The translations under genes and the position numbers were made by a program. A stretch of DNA of 25,536 bases from a virus, in IMG/VR virus record IMGVR_UViG_3300042502_000065, positions 1-25,536 of that record. The stretch is one strand, 5' to 3'. The notes beneath the pieces were generated by a model that saw only the letters and a program-made list of their open reading frames with translations, searched no databases and was not told the origin of the DNA. Below are positions 8,070 through 15,273 of this stretch, one piece after another. The number at the start of each line of letters is the position of its first letter. Within the stretch, counting starts at the first letter, position 1.

Positions 8070-8359
8070 TGAAATGGGTGATAGCTGCACTGTTGATAGT
8101 GAGCTTACTTGTTTCAGCAGCAGAGGACAAGTGTAGTGTTCGACAGTTTTATGGTATAGCTTACACCATTCATAATCCTACAGAACGTCATCAACAAATG
8201 TCTGCGTGGCTAACTAACCATGAAGGCTTTTGTTCTAGCAAAGACATGGTTGTTATTTGGAACAACCTGTCTGAATGGGCAGGAGCAGCAGATAGTGCAG
8301 AACTAAGACACAAAGTTGTTCGTGCTTATAAGAAGGCAATTGAAAGGGAAAAGAAATGA
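8069..8359 (+). CDS. Secreted small protein with N-terminal signal peptide
   Basis: The 96-residue product starts with a typical Sec signal (Lys2, hydrophobic core to about residue 16, then SAA before Glu19), so about 78 residues would be periplasmic. The mature part has two cysteines (Cys22 and Cys55) that could form a disulfide, and a basic helical C-terminus. There is no lipobox directly before Cys22 (residues EDK), so it is not an obvious spanin lipoprotein. The start overlaps the upstream stop (TAATG), and its stop overlaps the start of a 27-residue ORF (ATGA). The location suggests a part in lysis or envelope modification. No family is recognised. Confidence 0.6.
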   Translation: MKWVIAALLIVSLLVSAAEDKCSVRQFYGIAYTIHNPTERHQQMSAWLTNHEGFCSSKDMVVIWNNLSEWAGAADSAELRHKVVRAYKKAIEREKK

Positions 8360-8439
8360 CTGATGTATTACTTCTTCTTCTTTGGTTAGCAGTACCTTTG
8401 AATTATATCTACTGGATATTAATTAGAAATGATAGATAA
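8356..8439 (+). CDS. 27-residue hydrophobic peptide (single membrane helix)
   Basis: An ATG overlapping the upstream TGA (ATGA) opens a 27-codon frame ending in TAA at 8437-8439. Residues 4-23 are almost entirely Leu, Val, Ile, Trp and Tyr with one Pro, followed by a polar RNDR end: a single membrane helix with a cytoplasmic tail. The frame fills the gap between two larger genes and overlaps the next start by 11 bases. The coupled start and the membrane-helix pattern argue for a real gene, perhaps a holin modulator. It is too short for firm proof. Confidence 0.45.
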   Translation: MTDVLLLLLWLAVPLNYIYWILIRNDR

Positions 8440-8665
8440 GATCCGTCTATTCCCTATGGTGGATGCTACTGGTTATCCAGATAAGACTGATGCCACTGAA
8501 AGAAGAATTGAAAAGTATCAAGAAGAATACAGAGCAGTACTTAAAGCTAACAAAGTAGAACGAAAGATAGAAGAACTATTGCTAGAGCTTTATAACAAAA
8601 GAGCTGAGCAACAGAAACTCAGACTTGAGATATTTACAGATCGTAAACTAGATGTATATGTATAA
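8429..8665 (+). CDS. Small charged helical protein of unknown function
   Basis: This is a 78-residue protein with no membrane segment. Residues 22-70 form a highly charged, probably coiled-coil helix (RRIEKYQEEYRAVLKANK, then KIEELLLELYNKR), and the end is LDVYV. The gene overlaps the 27-residue peptide frame by 11 bases and ends 2 bases before the next start. It could form a cytoplasmic complex with one of the neighbouring membrane proteins. No motif identifies it. Confidence 0.6.
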   Translation: MIDKIRLFPMVDATGYPDKTDATERRIEKYQEEYRAVLKANKVERKIEELLLELYNKRAEQQKLRLEIFTDRKLDVYV

Positions 8666-8667
8666 AT

Positions 8668-9405
8668 ATGGTTACTAAAAAAACACCTGTTAAGACACCA
8701 GCAAAGGTAGCTCCTGTTAAAAGCAGGACACCTAAGCCTAAGACAGAACAAACAATTAATGTATCTGTTGCTGCACCTGTTGCAAAAACAGAAACCAAGA
8801 AAGACGATAGTACACTTGGTAAAATCATTGGTTTGATTGAGTGGGTAGATAATCCATTTAAACTGTTTACAGTTATTCTCCTAGCATTTCTTGCATTTGC
8901 TGGGTATTTTGCTTGGGATTCTAGGCAAGTTATTCTCCAAGCAATTACAAATCAAGACAAGATGCCTCAGCTTGTTAAGCAAGAGGAGTTGATTGTTCCT
9001 GCTCGTAGCTTACTTAAAGATGTAGATGGGCTTGTTCTTTTGGTCCATAAGGCTAACTTATCTACGAATAGCAGAACCACTGTGCTTGCTCTTAATGCTG
9101 ATGGCTCAAGAGAAAAGACAATGGAGGGAACAGTAACCTCCCTCTTTAATGCAAGCGCAGATAGAAACGCTGCTATGGTGGCTATGCTAAACAATGAAAT
9201 CTTGTGTGAGGAATTTAATCCATCATCTAAAGTTGGTGAATGGGGTGCAAAGCAGGGTGTTAAGTTTATGTGTAGAGGCTCTATACCGCCAGACATGGGT
9301 AAATTTGCGGGATATGTAGCCATTGGGTTTAAGGAAAAGCCAGAGGACATTGCGGCATTAAAGACCCGTATAAACTTGGCAGCAACTGACATGTCAGAGG
9401 AGTAA
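8668..9405 (+). CDS. Membrane-anchored protein with Lys/Pro/Thr-rich N-terminal tail
   Basis: The first 45 residues of this 245-residue protein are low complexity (TKKTPVKTPAKVAPVK and similar) and very basic. A charged linker and one membrane helix follow (about residues 65-83, KLFTVILLAFLAFAGYFAW), then a folded C-terminal domain of about 160 residues. By the positive-inside rule the basic tail would be cytoplasmic and the C-terminal domain periplasmic. The latter has two cysteines (in ILCEEF and FMCRGS) that could pair there. The start lies 2 bases after the upstream stop with no clear ribosome binding site. The type II anchor between lysis genes suggests an envelope function, possibly spanin-like or superinfection-related. 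The family is not recognised. Confidence 0.6.
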   Translation: MVTKKTPVKTPAKVAPVKSRTPKPKTEQTINVSVAAPVAKTETKKDDSTLGKIIGLIEWVDNPFKLFTVILLAFLAFAGYFAWDSRQVILQAITNQDKMPQLVKQEELIVPARSLLKDVDGLVLLVHKANLSTNSRTTVLALNADGSREKTMEGTVTSLFNASADRNAAMVAMLNNEILCEEFNPSSKVGEWGAKQGVKFMCRGSIPPDMGKFAGYVAIGFKEKPEDIAALKTRINLAATDMSEE

Positions 9406-9407
9406 TT

Positions 9408-9902
9408 ATGTTAGATATTCTTAGTGGTGGTTTATTAGGCAGCATCTTTGGTGGTATCTTTAGGATGGCCCCTGAAGTATTGAAGTGGCTAGACAAGAAG
9501 AATGAACGCAGTCATGAGCTTAACATGTTTAAGTTTCAATGCGATTTAGAGCAACAAAGAGGCGCACAGAAACTCGCAGAAATAGGCGCACAAAGAGAAG
9601 CGGCTGTAGACGTAGGTGTCATGGGAGCCTTTCAATCAGCCATTGAACAGCAAGCAACGATGGTTAAAGCTGCTGGTGGATGGGTCGCATCTTTATCCGC
9701 ATCTGTCAGGCCAGTTGTTACCTACTGGGTGCTGTTTGTTTGGAGCTTTATCCATGTGTGGTTTGCATGGAATGCATGGCTTGCAGGTGCTCCAGCCGTT
9801 GAAGTGTTTAAGACTATGATGACACCTGACTTCTCAGCTCTGTTATCAGGAACAATAAACTATTGGTTCCTTGATCGTACATTGTCCAAGCGTGGATTAT
9901 GA
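9408..9902 (+). CDS. Holin, 3-TM (GTA-holin-like) type
   Basis: This 164-residue protein has a Gly-rich hydrophobic N-terminus (residues 1-19, SGGLLGSIFGGIF), a charged middle helix, and then the arrangement typical of the three-TM holin family. That arrangement is an RP motif (Arg101-Pro102) directly before a membrane helix (about 103-122), a loop, and a third helix (about 140-156) with a WFLDRTLSKRG end. Such holins make the inner-membrane hole through which the endolysin escapes. GAGGAG lies upstream of the ATG. The stop overlaps the endolysin start (ATGA), giving a classical holin-endolysin pair. The family call is from the motif pattern. Confidence 0.65.
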   Translation: MLDILSGGLLGSIFGGIFRMAPEVLKWLDKKNERSHELNMFKFQCDLEQQRGAQKLAEIGAQREAAVDVGVMGAFQSAIEQQATMVKAAGGWVASLSASVRPVVTYWVLFVWSFIHVWFAWNAWLAGAPAVEVFKTMMTPDFSALLSGTINYWFLDRTLSKRGL

Positions 9903-10339
9903 ACTTAGATATTGCAGCAGAACTCTGCAAGAAGTTTGAGGGCTTCAGAAGCAAGCCCTACCTATGTCCTGCCAACGTAGCCACTATTGGCTTTGGCAGT
10001 ACATATTATGGTGATGGACGTAAGGTGGTATTAACTGACCCACCCATGAGCGAGAAAGAAGCTCATGACTTATTAATGATTGAACTGCACCATACATATC
10101 TTCCCGGTGCTCTTAGGCTTTGTCCTAACTTAGCAGCACATGAGAAAAGATTGAATGCAATTGTAGACTTTTGTTACAATCTTGGTGTGGGAAGACTACA
10201 GTCTTCTACCCTAAGACGCAAGGTGGTAGCAGAAGATTGGGAAGGAGCTAAAGAAGAGCTTCTCAAATGGAACAAAGGCGGGGGCAGAGTGTTGGCTGGT
10301 CTTGATAAAAGACGCAGAGCTGAATGTGCCTTAATGTAG
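9899..10339 (+). CDS. Endolysin, GH24 T4-lysozyme-like muramidase
   Basis: This 146-residue enzyme would cleave the beta-1,4 bond between N-acetylmuramic acid and N-acetylglucosamine in peptidoglycan. The catalytic triad spacing Glu-8-(Asp/Cys)-5-Thr of the family is exact: Glu14 (in KFEG), Cys23 and Thr29 (in VATIGFGST). The usual Asp is a Cys here, a known variant. Downstream helices include LNAIVDFCYNLGVGRL, the conserved core segment, and a C-terminal LAGLDKRRRAE. The length is close to that of T4 lysozyme (164). There is no signal or SAR anchor, so it needs the holin encoded just upstream. The start is fixed by the ATGA overlap. Confidence 0.88.
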   Translation: MNLDIAAELCKKFEGFRSKPYLCPANVATIGFGSTYYGDGRKVVLTDPPMSEKEAHDLLMIELHHTYLPGALRLCPNLAAHEKRLNAIVDFCYNLGVGRLQSSTLRRKVVAEDWEGAKEELLKWNKGGGRVLAGLDKRRRAECALM

Positions 10340-10341
10340 TA

Positions 10342-10370
10342 TTGACTGATGTTGATATTTGTGGTATGAC
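10342..10370 (+). promoter_or_regulatory. Possible sigma70 promoter before the HExxH gene and ejection cassette
   Basis: TTGACT (10342-10347) and TATGAC (10365-10370) are separated by 17 bases, and a TG lies at the extended -10 position (10362-10363). The site falls in one of the few gaps between late genes. Start of transcription would be near 10377, giving a very short leader with AAAGG before ATG 10389. The -10 matches only 4 of 6 positions, so this is tentative. Confidence 0.35.
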
Positions 10371-10388
10371 AAGGCTTAAAGGTATATA

Positions 10389-10697
10389 ATGTTACCAGCT
10401 TCTCTAAGTATTATTGGCAGAGAAGTGCCGATTAGAGTTGTAGATGTATTCCCAGAACAACTGGGAGAGTACAACTATGATGATTATGCAATTAAAATAA
10501 AGTCTGGTCAGCACCCCTTAGCGGAGGCAGATACATTGTTACATGAATGTATACACGCTATAGACGACTGCTTCCAATTAAAACTGTCAGAGAGACAGGT
10601 GTATTGTTTAGCTGTTGGGGTGTTAGCACTCTTAAGAGATAACAGAAATATGCTTGCCTATTTAACTGAAGCAATAGAGAAACCAAGAAACATATGA
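10389..10697 (+). CDS. Small HExxH zinc-metallopeptidase-like protein
   Basis: The 102-residue protein carries His52-Glu-Cys-Ile-His56 in a helix (TLLHECIHAIDD), followed 12 residues later by a Glu (Glu68 in LSERQV). That is a plausible third zinc ligand in a gluzincin-like arrangement. The N-terminal half is beta-rich. Small phage proteins of the type LLHExxHAID...LSExQV occur in many tailed phages, and their substrates are not known to me. AAAGG lies 6 bases before the ATG, and the stop overlaps the next gene start (ATGA). Standing at the head of the ejection cassette, it could process a virion protein. It could also be a peptidase acting on host proteins. Confidence 0.6.
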   Translation: MLPASLSIIGREVPIRVVDVFPEQLGEYNYDDYAIKIKSGQHPLAEADTLLHECIHAIDDCFQLKLSERQVYCLAVGVLALLRDNRNMLAYLTEAIEKPRNI

Positions 10698-13183
10698 AAG
10701 ATTTTACAGCACAACAAAAGGAAATCGTAGCTAGAAAGCTAGGCTACGATGGTCCTATGCAAGGCTTTGATGAATTCATTGCATCCTCTCCTGCCTTAGG
10801 TGCTAAGTATGCTTCCATCACTGGTAAGTTTGCTGAGCGTATGGCTAAGGGTGGACTGGTTAAGATGAAGCCTAAGGGCTATGCTTATGGCGGTCCTGTG
10901 TATACAGATGAAGAGCTGTACCAACAAGCGGGTACTTGGGAAGGTGCTGCTGCTCTTCGTGATGAACAGAATCGAGCAATAGCCAGTGCTAATGCTGCAG
11001 CCGGAATAGAAGCACAAAGATTGAGGCTTTTAAAAAATAAAGAAGAAGCTGATGCATTGGTGGCTAAAGCATCACAAGCAACAGTGGGTAAAACAAACGA
11101 CACTACTACTAGTGTAGATGGTGGACTTTCCTTTACCTCTAATAATGTAGGGGCAGGTAACAACACAACACAAGTGGAGTCTGATGCAACACGATTTACT
11201 AGACTATTAAATCAAGCAGCCACCGACAAAGCAGCCACTGTTGCCAGCTTAACTCCCGGCATGGCAAACGATATGCTGTATCGTTCTATGGCAGGTAGTG
11301 GTGGTGTTCCTACTGCTGAGTTTGATAAATATGGTGGTTATAATGCTGTTCTTGCTTTGGCTGAGAAAAGCGGTATGCAGATGACTCCTGATTGGATTGC
11401 TAAATATGAAGTAGCAAACAATCTACCAAAGAGTGAATATACAATAAGGAATGCTGCTGTACCAGCAGCTACAACCACCACAACAAATACTACTAGCACT
11501 GGTGGTGTAACTGGTGGTGGTCCTGTTACCTTTGCTCCAGTAGGGGGAACCCCTCAAGCTGCTGCTGCTTCTCAGATAAAGCCAGAGAAGATTGTATTTG
11601 ATACTAAGCAAGACATTGATACAAAAGCCAGAGCTGGTAAAGTTGAAACAATCACTGGAACCACTCCTGCCGACACTGTGTTAGCAGATGAGATAGACAA
11701 GACTAAAGCTGCAGAAACTATGACAGCGTCTACATCAGCCGCTGATTTAAAGACTGCTCTTGATAAAATTTCTCCTACTTCTGGTACATTATCTGAAGCA
11801 GCTAAAGTAACAGCAGAAGAAGATGCTACAACAACCTTAGCTGGTTCTGCTGCTAAAGCAGAGCAAATAAGCACTGCTCAAAAAGTAGGTGATGTAACAG
11901 AACGCACAATATCAGAAGCTGAGAAAGTTTCTGGCACTGCTGTAGACAAAGCAAAAATTGATACAGCAATGGCATTGAATGTAGCAGCCACTGGTACAGT
12001 TGAGTCAGACATGACTGTACAAGGACAGCTTGCTAAACTCACTAGCAACTTTGATGCAACAAACCCACCACCTTGGGCTGCTGGTGCGTTGAGAGCTGTG
12101 ACAGCAGAGATGGCTGCTAGGGGCTTAGGTGCTTCTAGTTTGGCTGGTGCTGCTTTGGTACAGGCTGCTATGGAGAAAGCTCTTCCTATTGCTTCTGCTG
12201 ATGCTGCTATATATCAGCAATTTGCTTCACAGAACCTGTCTAACAAACAACAGATAGCTGTTCTTACAGCACAACAAAGAGCTACATTCTTAGGTCAAGA
12301 GTTTGACCAAAGCTTTCAGACCCGTGTTGTTAATGCTGCCCGTGTTTCTGAAATTGCCAACTTAAACTTCAATGCTAAACAACAAGTGGCTCTTGAGAAT
12401 GCAAAGCTTGCTCAGTCTGTTGACTTGGCTAACTTGAATAGTAGACAAGCTGCTTTCATGGCTGAGCTTGCACAGACAGCTACACTTGAGACAGCCAATC
12501 TAAATAACAGACAACAAGCTGCTGTTGTTAATGCTCAGTCTGCTTTGCAGATGGATCTAACCAATCTTTCTTATGAACAACAAACAACTGTTCTTAAGAC
12601 ACAGCTTACAGCACAAACCATTTTGTCTGACACTGCTGCTGAGAATGCTACTAAACAGTTTAATGCTTCTAGTAAGAATCAAACAACTCAATTCTTTGCT
12701 AGTTTGTCTTCACAAGTAAGTCAGTTTAATTCTGCTCAGTCTAATTCGATGGAGCAATTTAAAGTTGACCAAGCAAACTCTGTTAAGAAGTTTAATGCTG
12801 AAGTGACAAACCAGAGAGAGCAGTTTAATGCACAGCAACGATTGGTTATTGATCAGTCTAATGCTCAGTGGCAGAGAGAGATTGCCACCATCAACACTGG
12901 TGCTATCAACACCATTAACCTGTCCAATGCTCAGCTTGCACAGCAGATGACAGTGACAGAATATAATAATGAGATACAGATGTATCGTGACGCTGTATCA
13001 CACGCTTGGACCTCTGCTGAGAAGGATGCTGATAGAGCCACCACTCTTGCTGGTGAAGAGATTAGAGCTGCTGCTGCAATTGCGGGTGCTAATATTAAAG
13101 CAGATGGTGATAGTTCTTCAGCACTTGGTGCTTTTATAGGCAGAGTGTTAGTTGGTGTTGCAACAGGTGGAGCAGTAAAATGA
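10694..13183 (+). CDS. Large internal virion (ejection-type) protein with 11-residue repeats
   Basis: This 829-residue protein is rich in Ala, Gln, Asn and Thr. Residues 1-45 form a small helical head. An AKGGLVKMKPKG / YGGPV motif follows at 51-69, then a helical part, a disordered Thr/Gly stretch (about 255-295) and an Ala/Thr/Glu helical region (300-440). Residues 514-755 are 22 gap-free 11-residue repeats, and a Gly/Val-rich tail ends the protein. Size, composition and position (before the 471- and 1801-residue proteins) fit an ejection protein analogous in place to T7 gp15. Its start overlaps the HExxH stop and its stop overlaps the next start (ATGA). The role is inferred from architecture and context. 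Confidence 0.55.
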   Translation: MKDFTAQQKEIVARKLGYDGPMQGFDEFIASSPALGAKYASITGKFAERMAKGGLVKMKPKGYAYGGPVYTDEELYQQAGTWEGAAALRDEQNRAIASANAAAGIEAQRLRLLKNKEEADALVAKASQATVGKTNDTTTSVDGGLSFTSNNVGAGNNTTQVESDATRFTRLLNQAATDKAATVASLTPGMANDMLYRSMAGSGGVPTAEFDKYGGYNAVLALAEKSGMQMTPDWIAKYEVANNLPKSEYTIRNAAVPAATTTTTNTTSTGGVTGGGPVTFAPVGGTPQAAAASQIKPEKIVFDTKQDIDTKARAGKVETITGTTPADTVLADEIDKTKAAETMTASTSAADLKTALDKISPTSGTLSEAAKVTAEEDATTTLAGSAAKAEQISTAQKVGDVTERTISEAEKVSGTAVDKAKIDTAMALNVAATGTVESDMTVQGQLAKLTSNFDATNPPPWAAGALRAVTAEMAARGLGASSLAGAALVQAAMEKALPIASADAAIYQQFASQNLSNKQQIAVLTAQQRATFLGQEFDQSFQTRVVNAARVSEIANLNFNAKQQVALENAKLAQSVDLANLNSRQAAFMAELAQTATLETANLNNRQQAAVVNAQSALQMDLTNLSYEQQTTVLKTQLTAQTILSDTAAENATKQFNASSKNQTTQFFASLSSQVSQFNSAQSNSMEQFKVDQANSVKKFNAEVTNQREQFNAQQRLVIDQSNAQWQREIATINTGAINTINLSNAQLAQQMTVTEYNNEIQMYRDAVSHAWTSAEKDADRATTLAGEEIRAAAAIAGANIKADGDSSSALGAFIGRVLVGVATGGAVK
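12233..12958 (+). repeat. 22 tandem 11-residue (hendecad) repeats within the 829-residue protein
   Basis: Residues 514-755 divide into 22 consecutive units of exactly 11 residues with no insertion. Units commonly begin with Asn (NLSNKQQIAVL, NLNSRQAAFMA, NAQSALQMDLT, QF-ending units from 645 on). Hydrophobic residues favour unit positions 4, 8 and 11. The early units also pair into 22-residue super-repeats. Confidence 0.85.
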
Positions 13184-13395
13184 AGAATTTTAAAAACTAT
13201 TATGATAAAGTTGATGGTATGGCTAACGCTAAACTATCTAAACCAAAAAAAGATATGGGGAAGGGATTGTTATCTAAAGCAACGGACAAACCGACTAAAG
13301 AAGACAATGCATCTAACGATGTATTTTCTAAAGTATCTAATTACATTGCAGCTATTAGAAAACAAAAAGAGGAGTTGATGAATGGCAGATCTTAA
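13180..13395 (+). CDS. Small basic protein of the ejection cassette, unknown function
   Basis: This is a 71-residue, lysine-rich protein (KLSKPKKDMGKGLLSK) with a helical C-terminus (FSKVSNYIAAIRKQKEEL). It has no membrane segment and no motif I recognise. Its start overlaps the upstream stop (ATGA), and its end overlaps the next gene by 14 bases, so it is translated within the cassette. The basic charge would fit DNA or nucleoprotein contact inside the capsid, but this is only a suggestion. Confidence 0.6.
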   Translation: MKNFKNYYDKVDGMANAKLSKPKKDMGKGLLSKATDKPTKEDNASNDVFSKVSNYIAAIRKQKEELMNGRS

Positions 13396-13855
13396 TCCAT
13401 ATTTAACAGCACCTATTCCCGGTCAATCATTAACGGTTGAGCCGGGTAGTGTGCCTTGGGAACAGCCTCCTCAGTATGTCACTATAGATGATGTAGCTTC
13501 TTTCTATTCTGATAAGCTAGACAATTCAGAGGCTATCTTTGAGTTGATGTCTTTGCTTGAGAATGGTATACCGATTCTTACTATTGTTAATACAATGGTG
13601 AAGACATCTATCATGAAGGGCTACCACACTGTTGATACAGGTTTCTTAGTGACACCAATCATTGTAGAAATTATTAAGACACTAGCAGATTTGAATGATG
13701 TTACTTATATAGTAACTGCTGAAGAAGCAGGTAAGGAAAACACTGTGAGTCCTTTAATCATTAAGCAATTAATTGAGGAAGCAAAGAACAAAGTAGAGAA
13801 AAGTCCTGAAGCTGTTGTAGAGCGTAAAGGTTTAATGGCTAAAGGAGCAGCATAA
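13382..13855 (+). CDS. Putative small virion protein, PIPGQSLTVEPG motif
   Basis: The N-terminus of this 157-residue protein is Pro-rich (APIPGQSLTVEPGSVPWEQPPQY), and a helical body follows (residues 33-150). The opening PxPGxSLTxEPxxxPWExPP looks like a motif seen in structural proteins of marine tailed phages. I recall this only loosely and could not check it. GAGGAG lies 7 bases before the ATG. The stop overlaps the next start (TAATG). The location between ejection-type proteins supports a virion role. Confidence 0.5.
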   Translation: MADLNPYLTAPIPGQSLTVEPGSVPWEQPPQYVTIDDVASFYSDKLDNSEAIFELMSLLENGIPILTIVNTMVKTSIMKGYHTVDTGFLVTPIIVEIIKTLADLNDVTYIVTAEEAGKENTVSPLIIKQLIEEAKNKVEKSPEAVVERKGLMAKGAA

Positions 13856-15270
13856 TGGGATTTAAACTTGGATCATTCATTGGTGGTGTAGCTAAAGGTG
13901 CTAGTGAGTCCATCGAAGAGTTGGAGAAGCTCAACACTACAAGCATTAATGCCAGTGTTAAAAGCATGTATCACAACTATCAAGAATATAAAAAAGAAGT
14001 AGAGAAGCAGAAAGAAAGCTTGAGAGGAACTGTGGGTGCTCTTCGTGGTTTGAAGTTTGATGATGGTCCTCTGGATGATGAACAGCTTATTGCTCTTGCT
14101 TCAAACCCAAAACTAGCTGAGCAGATTGCAGACACATTAACAAAGAATCCTGATAGATTGGTGGGGCTGTCTAAGTCTTTTATTACAGCAGCTAATGTAC
14201 CTAAGGGACAGAAGTTTGATGACTTCTTAAATAATTATGGTAAGAAAGCCGCACTAACTTCTGAAGAATTTGCAGCGGCAGCTTCTAATAAAGAAGAAGG
14301 CTTCCTTAATAAAATGATTTATGGAAGTAATCTTCAGAAGATAAGCACTGCTTCTAGACAACTTGGTGTTAAACCAGAAGAGTTGTATGCTTATGGTGCA
14401 TCTAAAGGTATGCCATCTTATTCAGCATCAGTAGAAGTGGACTATGCTAAGCTTAAAGAGAAACCAGACTTCAAGAAGATTGAGTCTGATGCACAGGTTG
14501 CTATGTATAGAGCTAAGCAGGAAGGCACAGAAGATGAACAAGCTAAAGCTGCTGCTAACTTAGGCTACATTACATTCATTAAAGAATATGGTGAGAAGAA
14601 AGATAAAACACAAAATATAATTGAAGCTGAGTATGCTAACAAAGTTATCAAGCTACAAAAAGAAGGTAAGCCTAAGGAAGCTGCTGAAATGGAAGCTGAA
14701 CTTAAAAGATGGCAGAAGCTTGTGGCTAATCCTCCTGCGGCTGTTAAGACAGACGCTGATAAGATTTCTCAGGCCAACCTTATTGTTACTGCTTCTAAAG
14801 CTATGGAAGCTACATTCAAAAGCTATCTTCCCCAAGGAGCTTTTACAACCAAAGAGAATTTGGATGGCACTGTCAGTCTTCAAGTAGCTTCATTTGTTAA
14901 ACCAGAACAAGAAGCCTTAGCTTTGACAGCGGGTAGATCTGTGTTGATTAAAGAGATGACTAAGGATGGTAAGCCTAAGTCTGAGATGCATAAGAATGCG
15001 TTGATATCTTCTGGTGTTCAGTTTGACCAAAATGGTAATGCTGTCAATCCGAAGGTTCAGTATGGTGGTGGTGGTGCTCCTGCCGCTGCTCCTGATGCAA
15101 ACAGTCCTCGTTTAGGTCCTAGACCAGCTTCTGCACCAGCGGCCCCTGCAGCACCTGCAGCACCTGCAGCAGCAGCAGCAGTTACACCTGCAATGCCCCC
15201 TAGATTTGCTACACCACAATCAGTAGTACCCCTAGCTAGGTACGATCCAGATACAGGAACATGGAAATAA
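13855..15270 (+). CDS. Putative internal virion protein with Ala/Pro-rich C-terminus
   Basis: This 471-residue, mainly helical protein begins with a glycine-rich hydrophobic segment (LGSFIGGVAKGAS), followed by charged helices (YQEYKKEVEKQKESL) and several further helical blocks. From about residue 405 it becomes low complexity: four Gly in a row, then PAAPAAPAAPAAAAA near 425-445. AAGGAG precedes the ATG at normal distance, and translation is coupled to the gene before (TAATG). It sits between the 829- and 1801-residue proteins, so a part in the internal core or ejection apparatus is likely. I recognise no enzymatic motif. The Ala/Pro tail is probably flexible. Confidence 0.5.
   Translation: MGFKLGSFIGGVAKGASESIEELEKLNTTSINASVKSMYHNYQEYKKEVEKQKESLRGTVGALRGLKFDDGPLDDEQLIALASNPKLAEQIADTLTKNPDRLVGLSKSFITAANVPKGQKFDDFLNNYGKKAALTSEEFAAAASNKEEGFLNKMIYGSNLQKISTASRQLGVKPEELYAYGASKGMPSYSASVEVDYAKLKEKPDFKKIESDAQVAMYRAKQEGTEDEQAKAAANLGYITFIKEYGEKKDKTQNIIEAEYANKVIKLQKEGKPKEAAEMEAELKRWQKLVANPPAAVKTDADKISQANLIVTASKAMEATFKSYLPQGAFTTKENLDGTVSLQVASFVKPEQEALALTAGRSVLIKEMTKDGKPKSEMHKNALISSGVQFDQNGNAVNPKVQYGGGGAPAAAPDANSPRLGPRPASAPAAPAAPAAPAAAAAVTPAMPPRFATPQSVVPLARYDPDTGTWK
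15130..15181 (+). repeat. GCACCTGCA-type microrepeat coding an Ala/Pro tail
   Basis: A 9-base unit coding Ala-Pro-Ala is repeated about three times and runs into five GCA codons. Such sequence is prone to slippage and would vary in length between related phages without a frameshift if whole units change. Confidence 0.7.
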
Positions 15271-15273
15271 GTA

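Noticed and set aside
8069-8359. Secreted two-Cys protein as an outer-membrane spanin lipoprotein
   Set aside because: Residues before Cys22 are Glu-Asp-Lys, which do not make a lipobox.
10385-10390. TATAAT at 10385-10390 as a promoter -10 box
   Set aside because: It overlaps the start codon and has no -35 at a usable distance. The TTGACT/TATGAC pair further upstream is a better, though still weak, candidate.
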